Shown here piece after piece: positions 22,386 to 33,919 of a DNA stretch of 64,000 nucleotides. Below the pieces are notes generated by a model, which made no database searches, had not been told where the DNA came from, and worked only from the letters and a program-made list of their open reading frames with translations. A program made the translations under genes and the position numbers. How positions within the stretch are numbered: the first letter of the stretch is position 1; every line of letters begins with the position of its first letter. Source of the stretch: Symbiodinium natans (Eukaryota; Sar; Dinophyceae; Suessiales; Symbiodiniaceae); NCBI GenBank assembly GCA_905221605.1, contig CAJNDS010001112.1, positions 162,001 to 226,000 on the forward strand, given 5' to 3'.

Positions 22386-25300
22386 ATGCTAGTAGTTCGA
22401 GCAAATGCCACTAAATGAAGCCTTTCGGTCAACAAGTTCCACCCAGTAGCCATTCGGATCATAGGCAAAAGCAATGCCTCGCATGTTGCCATCCTGGGGC
22501 CTCTTCTTGAACTGGACGCCTTGTGCCTCCATCTTGTCGCACGACTCCTGACAACATGAACCAGGCCGGGTTTGGGGCTTGGGCCAACTTTGCCTTACCA
22601 GGTTTGCCCGCAAGGAAAGACGAAATACAAGTAGGTGGGTAGTGTCAGACCCTGTGAGACTCAAAAACACTCCGGCCACGGCATTCTCAGGGCTTCGACT
22701 GGGCATGCAGAAACTCAATGTCTCCACATTTGCATTGTCTGTTGTGTTTCGGGCCGCCTGCAGATTGTCCATAAGGAAGCCGATGTGGCCAAATCCCTGA
22801 GGCTGAGCATTCCCATCGTGAACCTGGCAGCACTAGTTGATTGGGACATGTTCGGAGCTGCGCCTCTCTGCGGCATGACATCGAACCATTCCCAGGCCTT
22901 GAAATCCGGGTCTTTCTCGGTGCCGTGGTTCCACGTGAGTTCCAGGCACTGGTTCCTTCACTGCAGCAACAAAACGGGCAGAAAGTCAGAGAGACAAAAG
23001 AAAGAGACTGCACCCTCCAGCAATCATCAGAATCGTTACAGTAGACGAAGTCCACACGTTTCCAAGGCTCCAGGCGATCTTTGTCAGAGTGTTGGGAACC
23101 TCCGGATTCAAGCCATCGGCATGCTTGTTCTCAGGATCGAGTGCAAGACATTCGTCGAGTTCTGCCGGGGTGAGCGACGCCAGGAAGTATCTCAGCGCAG
23201 CATAGCCCAGCAACAAAGCAAAGACGAAGCTCTCGAGTTTTCTGCAGACACCCCGTGCTTGAAGTCAGAGAGGGAGAGAGGGAGAGCGAAAAAAACAAAA
23301 AAAAACGAGAGCTTACTTCACTCCTTGCCTCATCTCTGAGGTCCACAATCGTCATGAACAGCGTCCCCCAGACCCCGCATAGTAACACGCAAACATACGC
23401 GAAAAGGCCCCTATTGATCAGGCGCAACTGCCCGGCCCATTGCTGCACGACTGCCGAGCATGAGCTCCTCTGATCTGCCGAGGCGCAAGGAAAACTTCCA
23501 CTGGGGAAAGTCCATCTTTCGCAGGAGCGTCATTCCCAGGTGCTTGGTGTAAAACTCTACACTGGCAGGGCCGTCTTTCCTGAGTTGCAGTGCCCGTGAA
23601 CAACTTTCCCAACTGCAGAGGCATGCTTATCGATGCTTCTCGGACTGCCACGAAGGTGCACGCGAAGCATAGTCTGGGAGAGGTTGTAATACTCTTTCCA
23701 TCCCAACTTCTCACGTCGAACCTGGAAGTGGGGCGTCTGGGGCATCTTCAGTGTGTTGTAGCGTGGCGTGCACTCGGGCCAAATCATTGGTTCGAGGGAC
23801 AATCTCCACCCAGTATCCATCAGGATCCAGTGCAAAGGCCAAGCCCTTCATTCGGCCTTCATCCGGCTTCTTCTGGAACTTCCTGGGCATGGTTTAGAAG
23901 TTTAGCAAATGTTGTGAGGCTGAGAAGGGGAGATGGGACATCTAGGGGAGAGTGCATCTAGAAGAGGAGCACCCATGCACAAAGCAAACAGCGGCAGGAC
24001 AGCACAAATCAGCACAAGCAACACTCATGTCTGTTCTCTTTTGTTTGTAAAAGTGCACCTCATAGGCACACCTCATGGGTGCCAGACGGCTTTGTTGCCC
24101 CATCAACATATGCAGCAGTGCAAAAAGCACCGATTCTCAGTGGCACTGCATCCAAGGAATTGTGCTGCCTAAAACCCGAGTCGAAGAGGGGCGGTTCTGT
24201 CGGTTCCAGTACTGCACTGGAACGTTTTGTGAGCTCCTCGACCAGCCATGTCACACCCGGCAGTGTTTCGGGCTTCCTCGAAGTTTAGCACATTTTCCGC
24301 CAAACGACACCCTGTTGACAAAAACAAATCACGCGGGATGCCTGCCCCCATCGAAGCATGAGGTAATTACATCGAACTCGGGTATCTGAACCAACTGCCG
24401 CCGAATGAGCTCAGCAGTCTGGCTTCTTTTTCTCGGGAAGCTACGGCTACGGGCGTCGATGACATCTCTTGCATGCTGCTTTGTAGGTCATTTACTTTCA
24501 AGCCCCTCGATCCAGCATTTGTGCACAGAAGGAATGAATGCAAGGATTCGCTTCAGTGGCATCGCTGTCAAGACAGGCTGGCACTGGCACTGAAAGCCGA
24601 TCTTGGGGAAGGCGGACTTCCGTACAGGCACAATCTTGGCTCCCTTTACAAAGGCACTCCTCATCTGATGGGCACTTCTACATTCTGACACTCATGGCAG
24701 CTACGAGCCCCAGAGTGCTGTCAGGTTTTGGGGAGGAAGCTACAGCTGACATGACGTCAACCTAGTCTGGGACTACAATACCTGGCTTCCAGCTATGAGG
24801 CCATGCCGGTCAAGTACTCACTCTTACTCATGCGGTATACTGTGGCTACAACCCCGCTGCTGTCGTCGTGGCCACCCCACAAGTTCAACGATATCTTGAT
24901 GCCAAGCTTCACCCCGTTCTTTTCCAAGCGCTCACAGGCTTCATACCTTCACGGGCAGGCCCTGCTAGACCGCTATGTCTAGCTTAGGGATGCACTCGAT
25001 TACAATGGTGGTTTCTAGCAGGCTTGACTACACCAAGCTTTTTTCCCAACACATCCACGTTGCACATCATCGCAATTGAAGGCGACATGCCCGAACCCAC
25101 GCGCTGCCTCTGTTGCACTTGGCTTCAAGCTTTCGTACATCGAGGATAGCAGGGTCACCACACTCAGTCACACGCAGGGTGATTCTCTTGCCCTAATCTT
25201 GGATATGTGTCTTTTTGTTTAAATTCGTCTTACAGTCAATAGGGCGGCTCGCAAAGGTAGTTCGTCTTACAGCGAGCAACGGGCTCATCGGCATAATTTG

Positions 25301-26000
25301 CACCCTCGCCATCTCGACCTGCAATGCAAAAAGTGCTCAGCCTTGCTGAAAACAAACAGTGAGTGTGTCAATTCTTACTTAACCATATAGAAAACAAACA
25401 GTGAGTGTACTAATTCTTAAGTAACCACATCGATAGAGCGTGGCATCTATGACAGCAGCCCGGCCTACGTTGCCATTCCATACCTTGAAGTTGTCGTCCA
25501 TCTCCGCCCCGTGATTGTGCGTCAGCTCCAGGGTCGAGCCTGGTCATAGCAGGGTTTAGGGGTTAGGGTTTAGGGTTTATGGTTTAGGGTTTAGGGTAGC
25601 CTTGCAGTGAAGACGCACATGCTTCTGTACAAGCAGCTCACAAGCATGCCATGCAGCAAATCTTGCGACTGCTACCTTGGGAAGTGGCCTGACATGGTCC
25701 AACAGTATTTCTCATTCTCCAATGTAGTCTTCTCCAGGCTGCACTCCGGGACGATCTGCCCTTCTCTTGGGCGTTCCAGGAAGTACACTGTGAACTTCCA
25801 CTGTGGAAACCTGGGTGTTTGTGAGACCCATGCAAGCAAAAGCATGAAAATCCGCAGCCTGAATCCTCACGGGCAAAATCAAGGGCGTGCTGTAGGCAAC
25901 CCAGGCCGCTCAATCCAGTGGATCAGCTTCATGCCAAAGTTTTCCTCGTAGAATGGGACGGACTTCTTGGGATCCTGTCGAATCAGGAACACACTTCGCA
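22386..26000 (-). CDS. Two-domain glyoxalase I (lactoylglutathione lyase)
   Basis: Minus-strand exons rebuild two consecutive glyoxalase I domains, which isomerise the glutathione-methylglyoxal adduct to S-lactoylglutathione in the cytosol. Domain 1: ~25905-25995 ([18 protein letters not shown]), ~25735-25812 ([14 protein letters not shown]), ~25430-25540 ([14 protein letters not shown]), ~24890-24960 ([11 protein letters not shown]) and the first part of ~23650-23890 ([25 protein letters not shown]). Domain 2: the rest of that exon ([10 protein letters not shown]), ~23480-23575 ([19 protein letters not shown]), ~23040-23225 ([18 protein letters not shown] ... KIAWSLG), ~22860-22950 ([15 protein letters not shown]), ~22740-22830 ([12 protein letters not shown]) and ~22386-22545 ([20 protein letters not shown]). 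All four metal-ligand positions are visible in domain 2: Q of QTMLRV, E of LEL, H of GFGHIG, E of YWVEL. In domain 1 only the two Glu positions were located. The N-terminus is not resolved. Tandem GLX1 domains are known in plants and yeast. Confidence 0.88.
24050..24690 (-). other. Coding-looking segments that do not fit glyoxalase
   Basis: Within the ~1 kb interval between the domain-1 glyoxalase exons at 24.9 and 23.9 kb, the minus strand carries readable segments such as [17 protein letters not shown] (24590-24680), [17 protein letters not shown] (24350-24420) and [20 protein letters not shown] (24190-24255). They have charged, exon-like composition but no counterpart in glyoxalase I. They could be chance open frames, retained intron sequence or a small nested gene. 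No function is proposed. Confidence 0.25.
25550..25600 (+). repeat. TTTAGGG run in a glyoxalase intron
   Basis: About six heptamers, one degenerate, lie between the glyoxalase exons near 25430-25540 and 25735-25812. Confidence 0.85.
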
Positions 26001-26195
26001 AAGAGCGCCTCGTATGCACCGGGCAGGAGGTGTAAAACCCCTTTCTGTTAAGGGTATTGCGGCATGGGGCCGAAGATTGTGAACCGGCCAGTGGCTGAGC
26101 TGACCGTGTGTTTGCTGTCTGCCGTTCAAGAGCCTGGGAAACATCCCTCTGGAAAGTGTGGCTGTGTTGGCAAGCGGGAATGAACCGGCAGAAGT

Positions 26196-26314
26196 CATAT
26201 GGGGGTTTGCGATAATATGGGACCCCTAATACAGACCCCCAGATAGTAGGATCCCCTTATACTTCTATTTTGAGGATCCCAATAAGGTACCCCTGGCACC
26301 GTAAACCCAATATT
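26196..26314. mobile_element. Short inverted-repeat element, copy 1
   Basis: About 115 bp bounded by 'atatgggggtttgcgataat' on the left and the imperfect reverse complement of it on the right ('ggcaccgtaaacccaatatt'). The interior has 'ggatccccttata' and 'aataaggtacccct'. It matches the elements at 27970, 59549 and 53529, has no coding capacity, and is MITE- or introner-like. It lies just 5' of the first recognised glyoxalase exon. Confidence 0.75.
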
Positions 26315-26319
26315 CTACC

Positions 26320-27960
26320 GTGTGTCTGTGTCCACCTTTTGCTGTGGGACTATTTTCCTTTGCAGGTCGATGTCGGCCCTGTGCCAGAGACAGATGCTGG
26401 GCATTGTGCCTCACGGTGCTTAACTCCAGGACAGATGGTTGGTTGCGGGGGCGCGTTTGTCTCTTGAAATATAAAACCTACAAAATCTCGTTGACCCCTC
26501 AACCTTTGGAGGATCAGCTTGTCTACAGACTTAGCCTCCCGCCTTGATTCGCAACATAGTCTGCTGGAATCGAGCATGGTAGGGACCGGAGCCCATGTAG
26601 GGCATGGGCTCCACCTCCTCTATGTGCCACCAGGTGCCAAGCACCTTTCAAAGGACGCAATGAACTGTCTATGGCTCTCTTGTCCTTCGGTGACGGGCTG
26701 CCCGCCTTCACTGCATGGCCGTTAGTCTGCGTCACGGTCCCCATGGTGCCAGTCGCTTTGATGCGTACATTGTCGTTGAGAGAATAGCCCGCCATGGCTC
26801 CGGTCGGGAGTGGCTGTGTAGAGCCTACGCCTCGAGCCAACGCTACAACCAGAATTTCAGAAGGCATACTGCGATTGCATGCAAGCATGCATCACTTCCT
26901 TTGGCGTGCATTTCCTACAGCGTGGTAAACTTTTGCGCACAGGATCTCTCCCGTCCAAGACACCGACGTGCGTGCACGGAACTGCGCAGTCTAAGGAGCT
27001 GCGGCGCAGAATCAAAGTCAAGATCTTCCCACCTCCTCCATCGACTTCTGAGGCTGTGCAATATCTTGAGCCCGAGTGGCCCATCAACCAACGAGCATCC
27101 ACGCTCTGCAGTTCAATGCGATTCACTGTGGGATCGCATGGCAAAACGACTCCTCACAACCCAAACTGGACAAAACAGCAAGAGGCACGCAGAAGTCAAA
27201 TTCAAACATCGCCCGTGCCAGAACTCCCACCTTGGCGGAGCCCAATCGGCCTCCGGACGCATCAGCACCTTTCCATACATGTCTGCCGCTAAGTCGTTCA
27301 AGGCAGTTAGCAGCCTCGAGCTGTTCAGTGGAACTACTGGGCCCGGGACCTGCTGATTGATAATGTTCCCAGTCACGTCTTTGGACTTGTTCCAAGTTGC
27401 CGATCGGCGATGAAAAAGACACACAGGCGACAACTCATCCCCCTACAGAATTCAAATGCTTGTTCCATCTTGTTCACTGGAGCTCTGGCAGGTCCAGAGA
27501 CTTCTTGAGTAGCTTGAGGCCATCATTATCTCTAAGCCTCGAGATGCGATGGGGCACAGAACAAGCCCAAACTTCAAGCATACATGAAACTAAACTCAGA
27601 ATTCCTTTCATCTGAAAGTAGAGAGAGCTCAATAAAAGGAGCACTCCCGAAAAACTCCCAGGTCCAAGCCCAAGTGAGGAGCCCTGGTGTCAGAAAAAAA
27701 GGCGGCGCCGCTACTCGACAGAACATTGTATTGGCTACAGAGCCGGGCTGACTCTGACCGACAAGATCTACAAAGCATCGCAGGTTCCAGTAAGAGATTC
27801 TCGGTGGCACACTGATGCGGTGCAACCCCGTCTGCCAAGGTTCCTGCTGCTTCCGTCCGTCAAATCTGACAGGACCCTCGTCTCAAGCTTCTTGAACTGG
27901 TCCCGCAAATCCGCCTTCGCAGAGCAAAGCGAAGGCACAGCCCTGGAAACCCCTTCCGTC
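26320..27960. other. Intergenic/intronic stretch with weak minus-strand exon candidates
   Basis: The most exon-like piece is at 26690-26800 on the minus strand (GYSLNDNVRIKATGTMGTV, then TQTNGHAVK), which has a Gly/Val/Thr beta-barrel look. Another possible piece at 27200-27340 reads TEQLEAANCLERLSG. Neither could be tied to a known family. The remaining open frames overlap each other in opposite senses and are not called. Confidence 0.3.
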
Positions 27961-27968
27961 AACCACTT

Positions 27969-28084
27969 GTATGGGGGGTTTACGATAATAGGGGACCCCT
28001 ATATTGGGGGATCCCCAAATCGCAAGATCCCCTTACAATCAGGACCCCAATAAGGTAGCCCTATCATGTCGTAAACCCCCATAT
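27969..28084. mobile_element. Short inverted-repeat element, copy 2
   Basis: About 115 bp from 'tatggggggtttacgataat' to 'catgtcgtaaacccccatat', i.e. terminal inverted repeats of about 20 bp. The interior shares the 'ggatccc', 'ccccttac' and 'ccccaataaggtagcccta' blocks with copies 1 and 3. Non-coding. Confidence 0.8.
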
Positions 28085-28239
28085 AATGCTGCGTTAATCT
28101 GCAACATCAGTCTTGAGAACGTGGCAGCCCAGCCCAAGATCGAGCGTCAACCCTGGCACAAAGCCAAAATAACTCGATCATCATGCCCACCTTTGGAACC
28201 TAGCATAACCCCGTCTTTGCCAAGCCTTGCTCACAAGTC

Positions 28240-28650
28240 AACCCGAATTTCAGGTTTAGGGTTGAGGGTTCAGGGTTTAGTCCCGAGAAGCGGAGCTTCT
28301 GACTCTGGAACTACCGACCAGGCAAGTAACGAAAACTCAATCCACATCACTCGAGTTCAGTTCTCCAAGAACCCCCTGTGAATGTACAGAAAACTAGCAA
28401 GAGCTTCCCCGTAAACCCTAAACACCCTATAAAACCCGCATAGAATCTATAAAAATCCAACAAACACTATAAACCCTGCAAAACCCAATCAGACCCTATT
28501 CTAAAACACCATAAACCCTCCAAACCCTCAACCACAAACCCTTAACCGTCACAAACCCTAAACCCTTTCAAACCCCGCAAAAACCCTATGTAAAAACCCA
28601 TTAGCAAAAAACTACAAAAACCCCTACAAAGCCCTATAAACCCCTGTTAA
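28240..28650. repeat. Degenerate AAACCCTA tract
   Basis: A short TTTAGGG piece (28252-28280) is followed, from 28412, by strongly diverged CCCTAAA-like DNA with aaaccctataaaa variants. No gene. Confidence 0.7.
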
Positions 28651-28655
28651 GCCCG

Positions 28656-28790
28656 TCACGCCTCGGCTTTGGCCGAGGCAGCCTTCAACCGCTCCTCCTG
28701 GCTTTGGGCCTCTGCCGAGGCCGCGTCCGAGGCGAAGCTCCTGGGCCACAGCCCCAAGAATCCCCCAAAACATCCTGGGCGACTGGGTTT
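28656..28790 (-). CDS. 3' terminal exon, short charged C-terminus
   Basis: A minus-strand frame ends at a stop codon at about 28656-28658, with a charged helical tail (AEAQSQEERLKAASAKAEA). It is preceded in gene sense by AT-rich, intron-like DNA (tatatata near 28838). A candidate upstream exon lies at about 29050-29240 (LNVCHAERSVFVGLVTGDGS ... DSVLDRSILILEPVM). The owner gene is not identified. The SET gene has its own stop at 29845, so this should be a different transcription unit or an alternative 3' end. Confidence 0.35.
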   Translation of the reverse strand, partial: KPSRPGCFGGFLGLWPRSFASDAASAEAQSQEERLKAASAKAEA

Positions 28791-29844
28791 TCTGTAGATA
28801 CGACTATTATTCGTACCTATTCTTATTGCATTGTCTATATATATATATATATGAATATGTGTATGCTTTAGTGTATGGTTATGGTTATGAGTTTGCTTTG
28901 TATATTTGTTCCAAGCATATGGACTCCTAGACACATTGCGGCGCAGCTTACAGGAGTGGAAGGCATGATATGCAGGATGTGGCCAGAATGATGCCGCCAA
29001 GGGGCTTTAGATCTTTCAAAACCTGCGCGGGTGCGGGAACTTCATCCGAAAAGAAGACACAACATTACGGGCTCAAGAATTAGAATGCTCCGGTCGAGGA
29101 CACTGTCGCAGATTTCTGCTTCCTGTGTCATTGAGCCATCGCCTGTGACAAGTCCGACGAAGACGCTTCGTTCAGCGTGGCAAACATTGAGTTGGTGTCC
29201 TGCTTCGACAAGCACCGACATGCAGTCTTCAGCCTGTAGTCTGTTAGAGCGCACTCTGCGTAGAACTCTTTCTATGCATGGAAAACCTCTCTAACCTGCT
29301 GCAAGCACTATGCTAAATATTCTACAGGTGGAAAACACTGCTGCTCCTTGAAGGTATCACCTCAGACACACAGCGTGTCTGTCTAGCATGCTTTCCAGGC
29401 ATGTCGTGTTGCTACAGTGGCCAAATTGGCCTTTGAGAAAAGCGCACGTCCATAACAAGCGGTTTCTGCCAAGTTTCCCATTTGCTGACACTCCGTGGAA
29501 ACATCGTCGAGACCTTGGCCGAGAACAGCTGCATTCGGAAAGCAGCTTCAGAGAAGGCACTCGAGGACGCTTTTCCTTTTTTTGACTCCAACGCTGTGCG
29601 GGTGCAGAGCCGTCAGCCATGTGTGGCCTCTCGTCGTGTAGCCATGCGCAGCCTCCGTGTCATTCAGATGTTCAGGTCAGGAGCCGCAGCCTCCGCTGTC
29701 CAAGCGGGAGTATACTCCCGCAGTCCAGCGGATCGCGATCGGCAAGCCCAGGTGGGAGGCAACCCAAGAACGTCGGAGAACCAGCAAAAACTGGTGCAAG
29801 CACAGGATCGAGGCTGTCGATGCTCCGGGTGGCTCATGCGACAG

Positions 29845-31290
29845 CTAGTAAATCAGACCACGGCAGACATCGCTTCCACAAAGACAGGGCTGATGCCTGG
29901 CTGCTCCATCCGCACCCTGCACTGCCTCTGGCGACATGCCGTAGTCGTAGCGGAGCTCCTCCCAAGCCCATCACACGAGGAAGCACAGGGTCGTACAAGT
30001 TCCGAAATGCGGGGGAATTGCATGTCATTCCCTGGCACTCTAAGAGCCTGAAGACAAAAACCACGTAGTGCACTGCATCTGCATCCGCAGGCTCCTCACC
30101 CTGGGTCACGGCGCGGTTGGTAAAGAGTGCAACATGAGGTAAGCGCGCATCGGCTGGCTCCTGAAGACCACCAGGCGCGTGCGCACGTCCCGCGACATGC
30201 GCCAAAACAATGTGCAAGAAAACAACCGGATCTCAAGGTCATCATCTGCCCGTCCTCGCGCTCGAAGGTATAGACATAGATCGGCGTGACATTTGCAGCG
30301 CTGGAAGGGCCACATGCGTGGTTTAGAAAACGAGCCACGCCACCCCTCTCATAGGCGTCGATGACGAAAACCTTGGATTGAGGCTGCAAAACAGGAAGCA
30401 ACAAAAACGCATGCCAATGGCCAATGGCGATTGTGCTCTGACATAAGTGAGACTGAGGAGGGGGCTGGCTCTTGCATGCCGTCACACGGTGGAACCTGCA
30501 AGTAGATGACATAACAAACGCTTGATGCTGAACTCGTGCTGACACCGCATGATTATAAGCAAACAGCGTGATTGTGCATCCCCTTCCCCTCCACCCGGCG
30601 CCTCAAGTCCAAGCCTGGCACACTGCTTGGGCGTGGTGAGGTTGAAGAGGTAGGCGTCCCGGCCGGGGGTGGCACATCGGCTATCGGCCTCTCTGTCCGT
30701 GAGGATGTCTCCTGGTTCTGGCACCGCCAAAAGCACTAAACGGGCTCTGAAGTGCTGAGCACATCTGAGGACACAACCTGTATATTCGCAGACGAACTCG
30801 CCCACTGCCAGGTTCTCCATTGTAAAGGCGCCCCATCCCATATCTGCATGCAACCTTGCATTCGCATCGTGGGCGCCATGGGGCATGAAAGCCACACCAA
30901 GCCTGCTGTTACATTGCAGTGGGAGGAAGGGTTTCAGATGGCTTCAGTGCCTCCGAGGCTCCACCGCACTTGTAACCAGGGCCTGCGGCCACCTTGTCGC
31001 ACAACTCGGCAGTCTCCGGCCTGACGCTTCCACACTCTGCTCTGAGAATCTCTGAGACAAGTCTTCCGGTGCCTCGAAGATTGCCAAGGGCAGCGGCAAG
31101 CCTGGGAAGCAAAGAGCTGACTGCAGATGGACCAGGAACCTGGAATGAGTTCAAGACAAGGGAATGGTAAGACTCTGGTAGAATACGTCTCAGGGCCGTG
31201 CCTTGGTCCATCGCGGCCAGCCTTCCGTCCCGCGTGTATGGCGAAGCACCTTCAAAGTCCAAGGCTTCAACTTCAACAACCAAGCTGCCC
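29845..31290 (-). CDS. SET-domain lysine methyltransferase with post-SET motif
   Basis: The protein transfers methyl groups from S-adenosylmethionine to lysine, typically on histones in the nucleus. Exons in order on the minus strand: 30909-31283 (N-terminal, unidentified, RRILPESYHSLVLNSFQ); about 30620-30895 with the SET start GWGAFTMENLAVGEFVCEYT and then LTDREADSR, GRDAYLFNLTT; about 30290-30400 with the SAM/NH-C core GGVARFLNHACGPS and NVTPIYVYTFE; about 30095-30160 with ARLPHVALFTNRAVTQ; and about 29845-29965 with GEELRYDYGM followed by the post-SET cysteines in CLCGSDVCRG and a stop at 29845-29847. NHAC replaces the more usual NHSC, and the catalytic YDY tyrosines are kept. A canonical pre-SET Zn cluster was not located. 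The post-SET type suggests the SUV39/NSD side of the family, but histone target cannot be set. Splice sites were not fixed. Confidence 0.82.
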
Positions 31291-31314
31291 TCTCACTGTC
31301 CGACGGCTGGGTGA

Positions 31315-32300
31315 TTTTTAGGGTTTAGGGTCTAGGGTTTAGGGTTGACCATTTAGGATGTGACTAGTACTGCCACGTGCCTCGTGGCTTCAGCGACCAT
31401 AGGGGAGCATCGTCCAAGGCTGGGTGAAGGCTCATTTCGCTGATCTCGAACCTTAGTCTTGATCACAAAGAGAGTAGAGCTGAATGAGCCCACAAGGTGC
31501 ACACATGCACACACAGGGAGAGAATCCAGCAGATGACATACCCATCTTTTGAGGACATCACTTGGGAGGCTCGGCTCCTTCGTTGCCAAGCCTCAGCACA
31601 GGCTCTACAGGGCAACTTGAAAACTTTCGGTCTACACTCACTGCTACAGGCCCTGTGGCCCCACGGCCACTGTAGCTCCTTCAGGCTCATTCCACACGAA
31701 ACTCCGAAACGCCTCTGAACCTTGTACGACCCGTTGCAAGCGATCTAGGATTCGGGCAGCTCCCAGTGCTGGGTGCTCTCTGCCAGCAAGCGTCCTGTTG
31801 CGCGGCCCCACATTTAGCGATGACTAGGCATGAGCTCAAGCCTGAAAAAGCAAACCCGAGCTTCCGCTCTCCAGAATAGCTATGATGCTGGAGGCAGGGT
31901 CGCGCGTCCTTCGAGCCTGTGCTCGCTCTGGCGGCGGCAACAGAATGCAAACCATTCAGCCCAAGGCATCGAAAACAGCAGCGCGTGTCTCAGCAAAGAG
32001 GCCTAGATCATCTTCTGGTGATATCATCTGCTATTAAATTAGATCTGCGATGAGGCACATTCTGGACATTTGCGTGTTTGTGGCTGCCGCTTTCGACAAT
32101 TGGGACAATTGAGCCTCGAATGGCGGCTTCAAGTGCGGCACAGCAGACAACGCGCACACCCAAAAGAAGCAACACCGCAGATACTTTATGGTCGTCCTTT
32201 CGAGTTAACTGTAACCTTTCCTGCAGCCGCCGATTGGATCTCACGCATGAAATTCCTCTGAGCCACCCAGTCGCGCGCACGTCTTCGTCAGCAGCGTCAG
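31315..32300. other. TTTAGGG run, then unassigned sequence
   Basis: A short TTTAGGG array (31317-31346) follows the SET gene's 5' side. Possible minus-strand exon pieces occur at 31380-31480 (SSTLFVIKTKVRDQRNEPSP) and 31590-31700 (Cys-rich, RPKVFKLPCRACAEAW). They might be 5' exons of the SET gene, but that is unproven. Nothing is recognisable from 31720 to 32300. Confidence 0.3.
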
Positions 32301-32394
32301 AACTGAGTGAGTCTGTTTGTGGCAAGCCTGCAGGCGTGAATAAAAGATTGAGTCGATGTTTGCCTGTGTGTTGTTGCGTAGTGTTGTGTGGGTT

Positions 32395-33900
32395 TTTTTG
32401 CAGTTGTGTGGGGTTGTTTGCGGTTGTGTGCGGGGTTGCATGGCATCTGGTGTGTGTGTGAGAGAGTGAGAGTGAGTGAGTGAGTGAGTGAGAGAGTGAG
32501 CGAGTGTGTCTGTGTGTGTGCGCGTGCGCGTGCGCGCGTGCGCGTGCGCGCGTGCGCGTGCGCGCGTGCGCGTGCGCGCGTGCGCGTGCGCGCGTGCGCG
32601 TGGCGCCGTCCGCGTGCGCGCGTGGCGTGCGCGCGTGCCGCGTGCGCGCGGTGCGTCGTGGGCATGCGGCGTGCGCGTGCGCGAGCGTGCCGTGCGCGCG
32701 TGCGCGTCGCGTGCGCGTGTGTGTGTGTGTGTGTGTGTGTGTTGTGGTGTGTGTGTGTGTGTGTCCTGTGTGTGTGTGTGGGTGTGTGGTGTGGTGTGTG
32801 TGGGTGTGTTGTGTGTGTGCGCGTGTGCGTGTGAGTGTGCGTGCGCATGCGACGTGCGCTGCACCTGCGCGTTGGGCGTGGTGTGCGTGCCGCGGTGTGC
32901 GTGGTGCGCGTGCGCGCGTGTGCGCGTCCGCGCGTCTGCTCATGTTGCGCGTCTGCGCGGCTGCGCGTCTGCGCATGTGCGCGTCTGGCGCGTCTGCGCA
33001 CTGGCGCGTCTGCTGTCTGGTGGTGCGCGTGTTGCGCGGTGCGGGTGGTGTGTGTGGTGTGTGTTGTGTGTGTGTGTGTGTGTGCGTGGTGCGTGTGGCG
33101 TGTGCGTGTGCGTGGTGCGTGTGCTTTTGCGTGTGCGTGGGTGTTCGTGCGCGTGTCGCGTGCGCGTGCGCGTGGCGTGCGCGGACGGCCCCCCCCCCCC
33201 CCCCCCCCCCCCGTGCGCGTGCGCGTGCGCTGCGCGTGCCGCGTGCGCGCAGCGCCGCAGCGCAGCGTGCGTGCGTGCGTGCCGTCGCGCGCCACCAGCG
33301 CGTGCGTGCGGTGCGTTCGGTCACGTGCGTGTGTGTCTTTGTGTCTTCCGGTGTGTGTCTGTGTGTGTGTGTGTCTGTGTGTCTGTTGTTGTGTGTGTCT
33401 TGGGTGTGGGTTTCTGTGTGGTGTCCGTATGTGTGGGGGTTGTGGTCCCCTCCCCTGTTGTGTGTGTCCGTGTGTCGGTGTGTCTGTGTGTCTGTGTGTC
33501 TGTGTGTCTGTGTGTCTGTGTGTCTGTGTGTCTGTGTGTCTGTGTGTCTGTGTGTCGGTGTGTCGGTGTGTCTGTGTGTCGGTGTGTCGGTGTGTCGGTG
33601 TGTCTGTGTGTCTGTGTGTCTGTGTGTCTGTGTGTCTGTGTGTCTGTGTGTCTGTGTGTCTGTGTGTCTGTGTGTCTGTGTGTCTGTGTGCTGTGTGTCT
33701 GTGTGTCTGTGTGTCTGTGTGTCTGTGTGTCTGTGTGTCTGTGTGTCTGTGTGTCTGTGTGTCTGTGTGTTGCTGTGTGCTGGTGTGTGTGGTGCGGGTG
33801 CGGGTGAGGGGGTGAGGGGTTGTTGGGTGGGCGTGTGTGTGTGTGTGTGTGTGTGTGGGCGTGTGCGTGTGCGTGTGCGTGTGCATGACATGTTGTCTGT
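32395..33900. repeat. GT/GC alternating microsatellite block 1
   Basis: About 1.5 kb in which the plus strand is almost free of A. It runs from GAGTGAGT (32460-32505), to alternating CGTGCG and GTGTGT (32506-33330), to a poly-C run (about 33190-33212), to an octamer array of TGTGTCTG with TGTGTCGG variants (33470-33775), and to GTGTGTGC/GTGCGT near 33830-33885. Frames of up to ~627 residues on either strand (His/Thr/Arg or Cys/Val) are repeat artefacts. Confidence 0.97.
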
Positions 33901-33919
33901 TTTTCTTGTTCCCAGGAAA

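Noticed and set aside
24340-24430. Possible 5-formyltetrahydrofolate cyclo-ligase fragment ([10 protein letters not shown])
   Set aside because: Similarity is limited to a few residues and the diagnostic Gly-rich GMGGGFYD-type motif was not found nearby.
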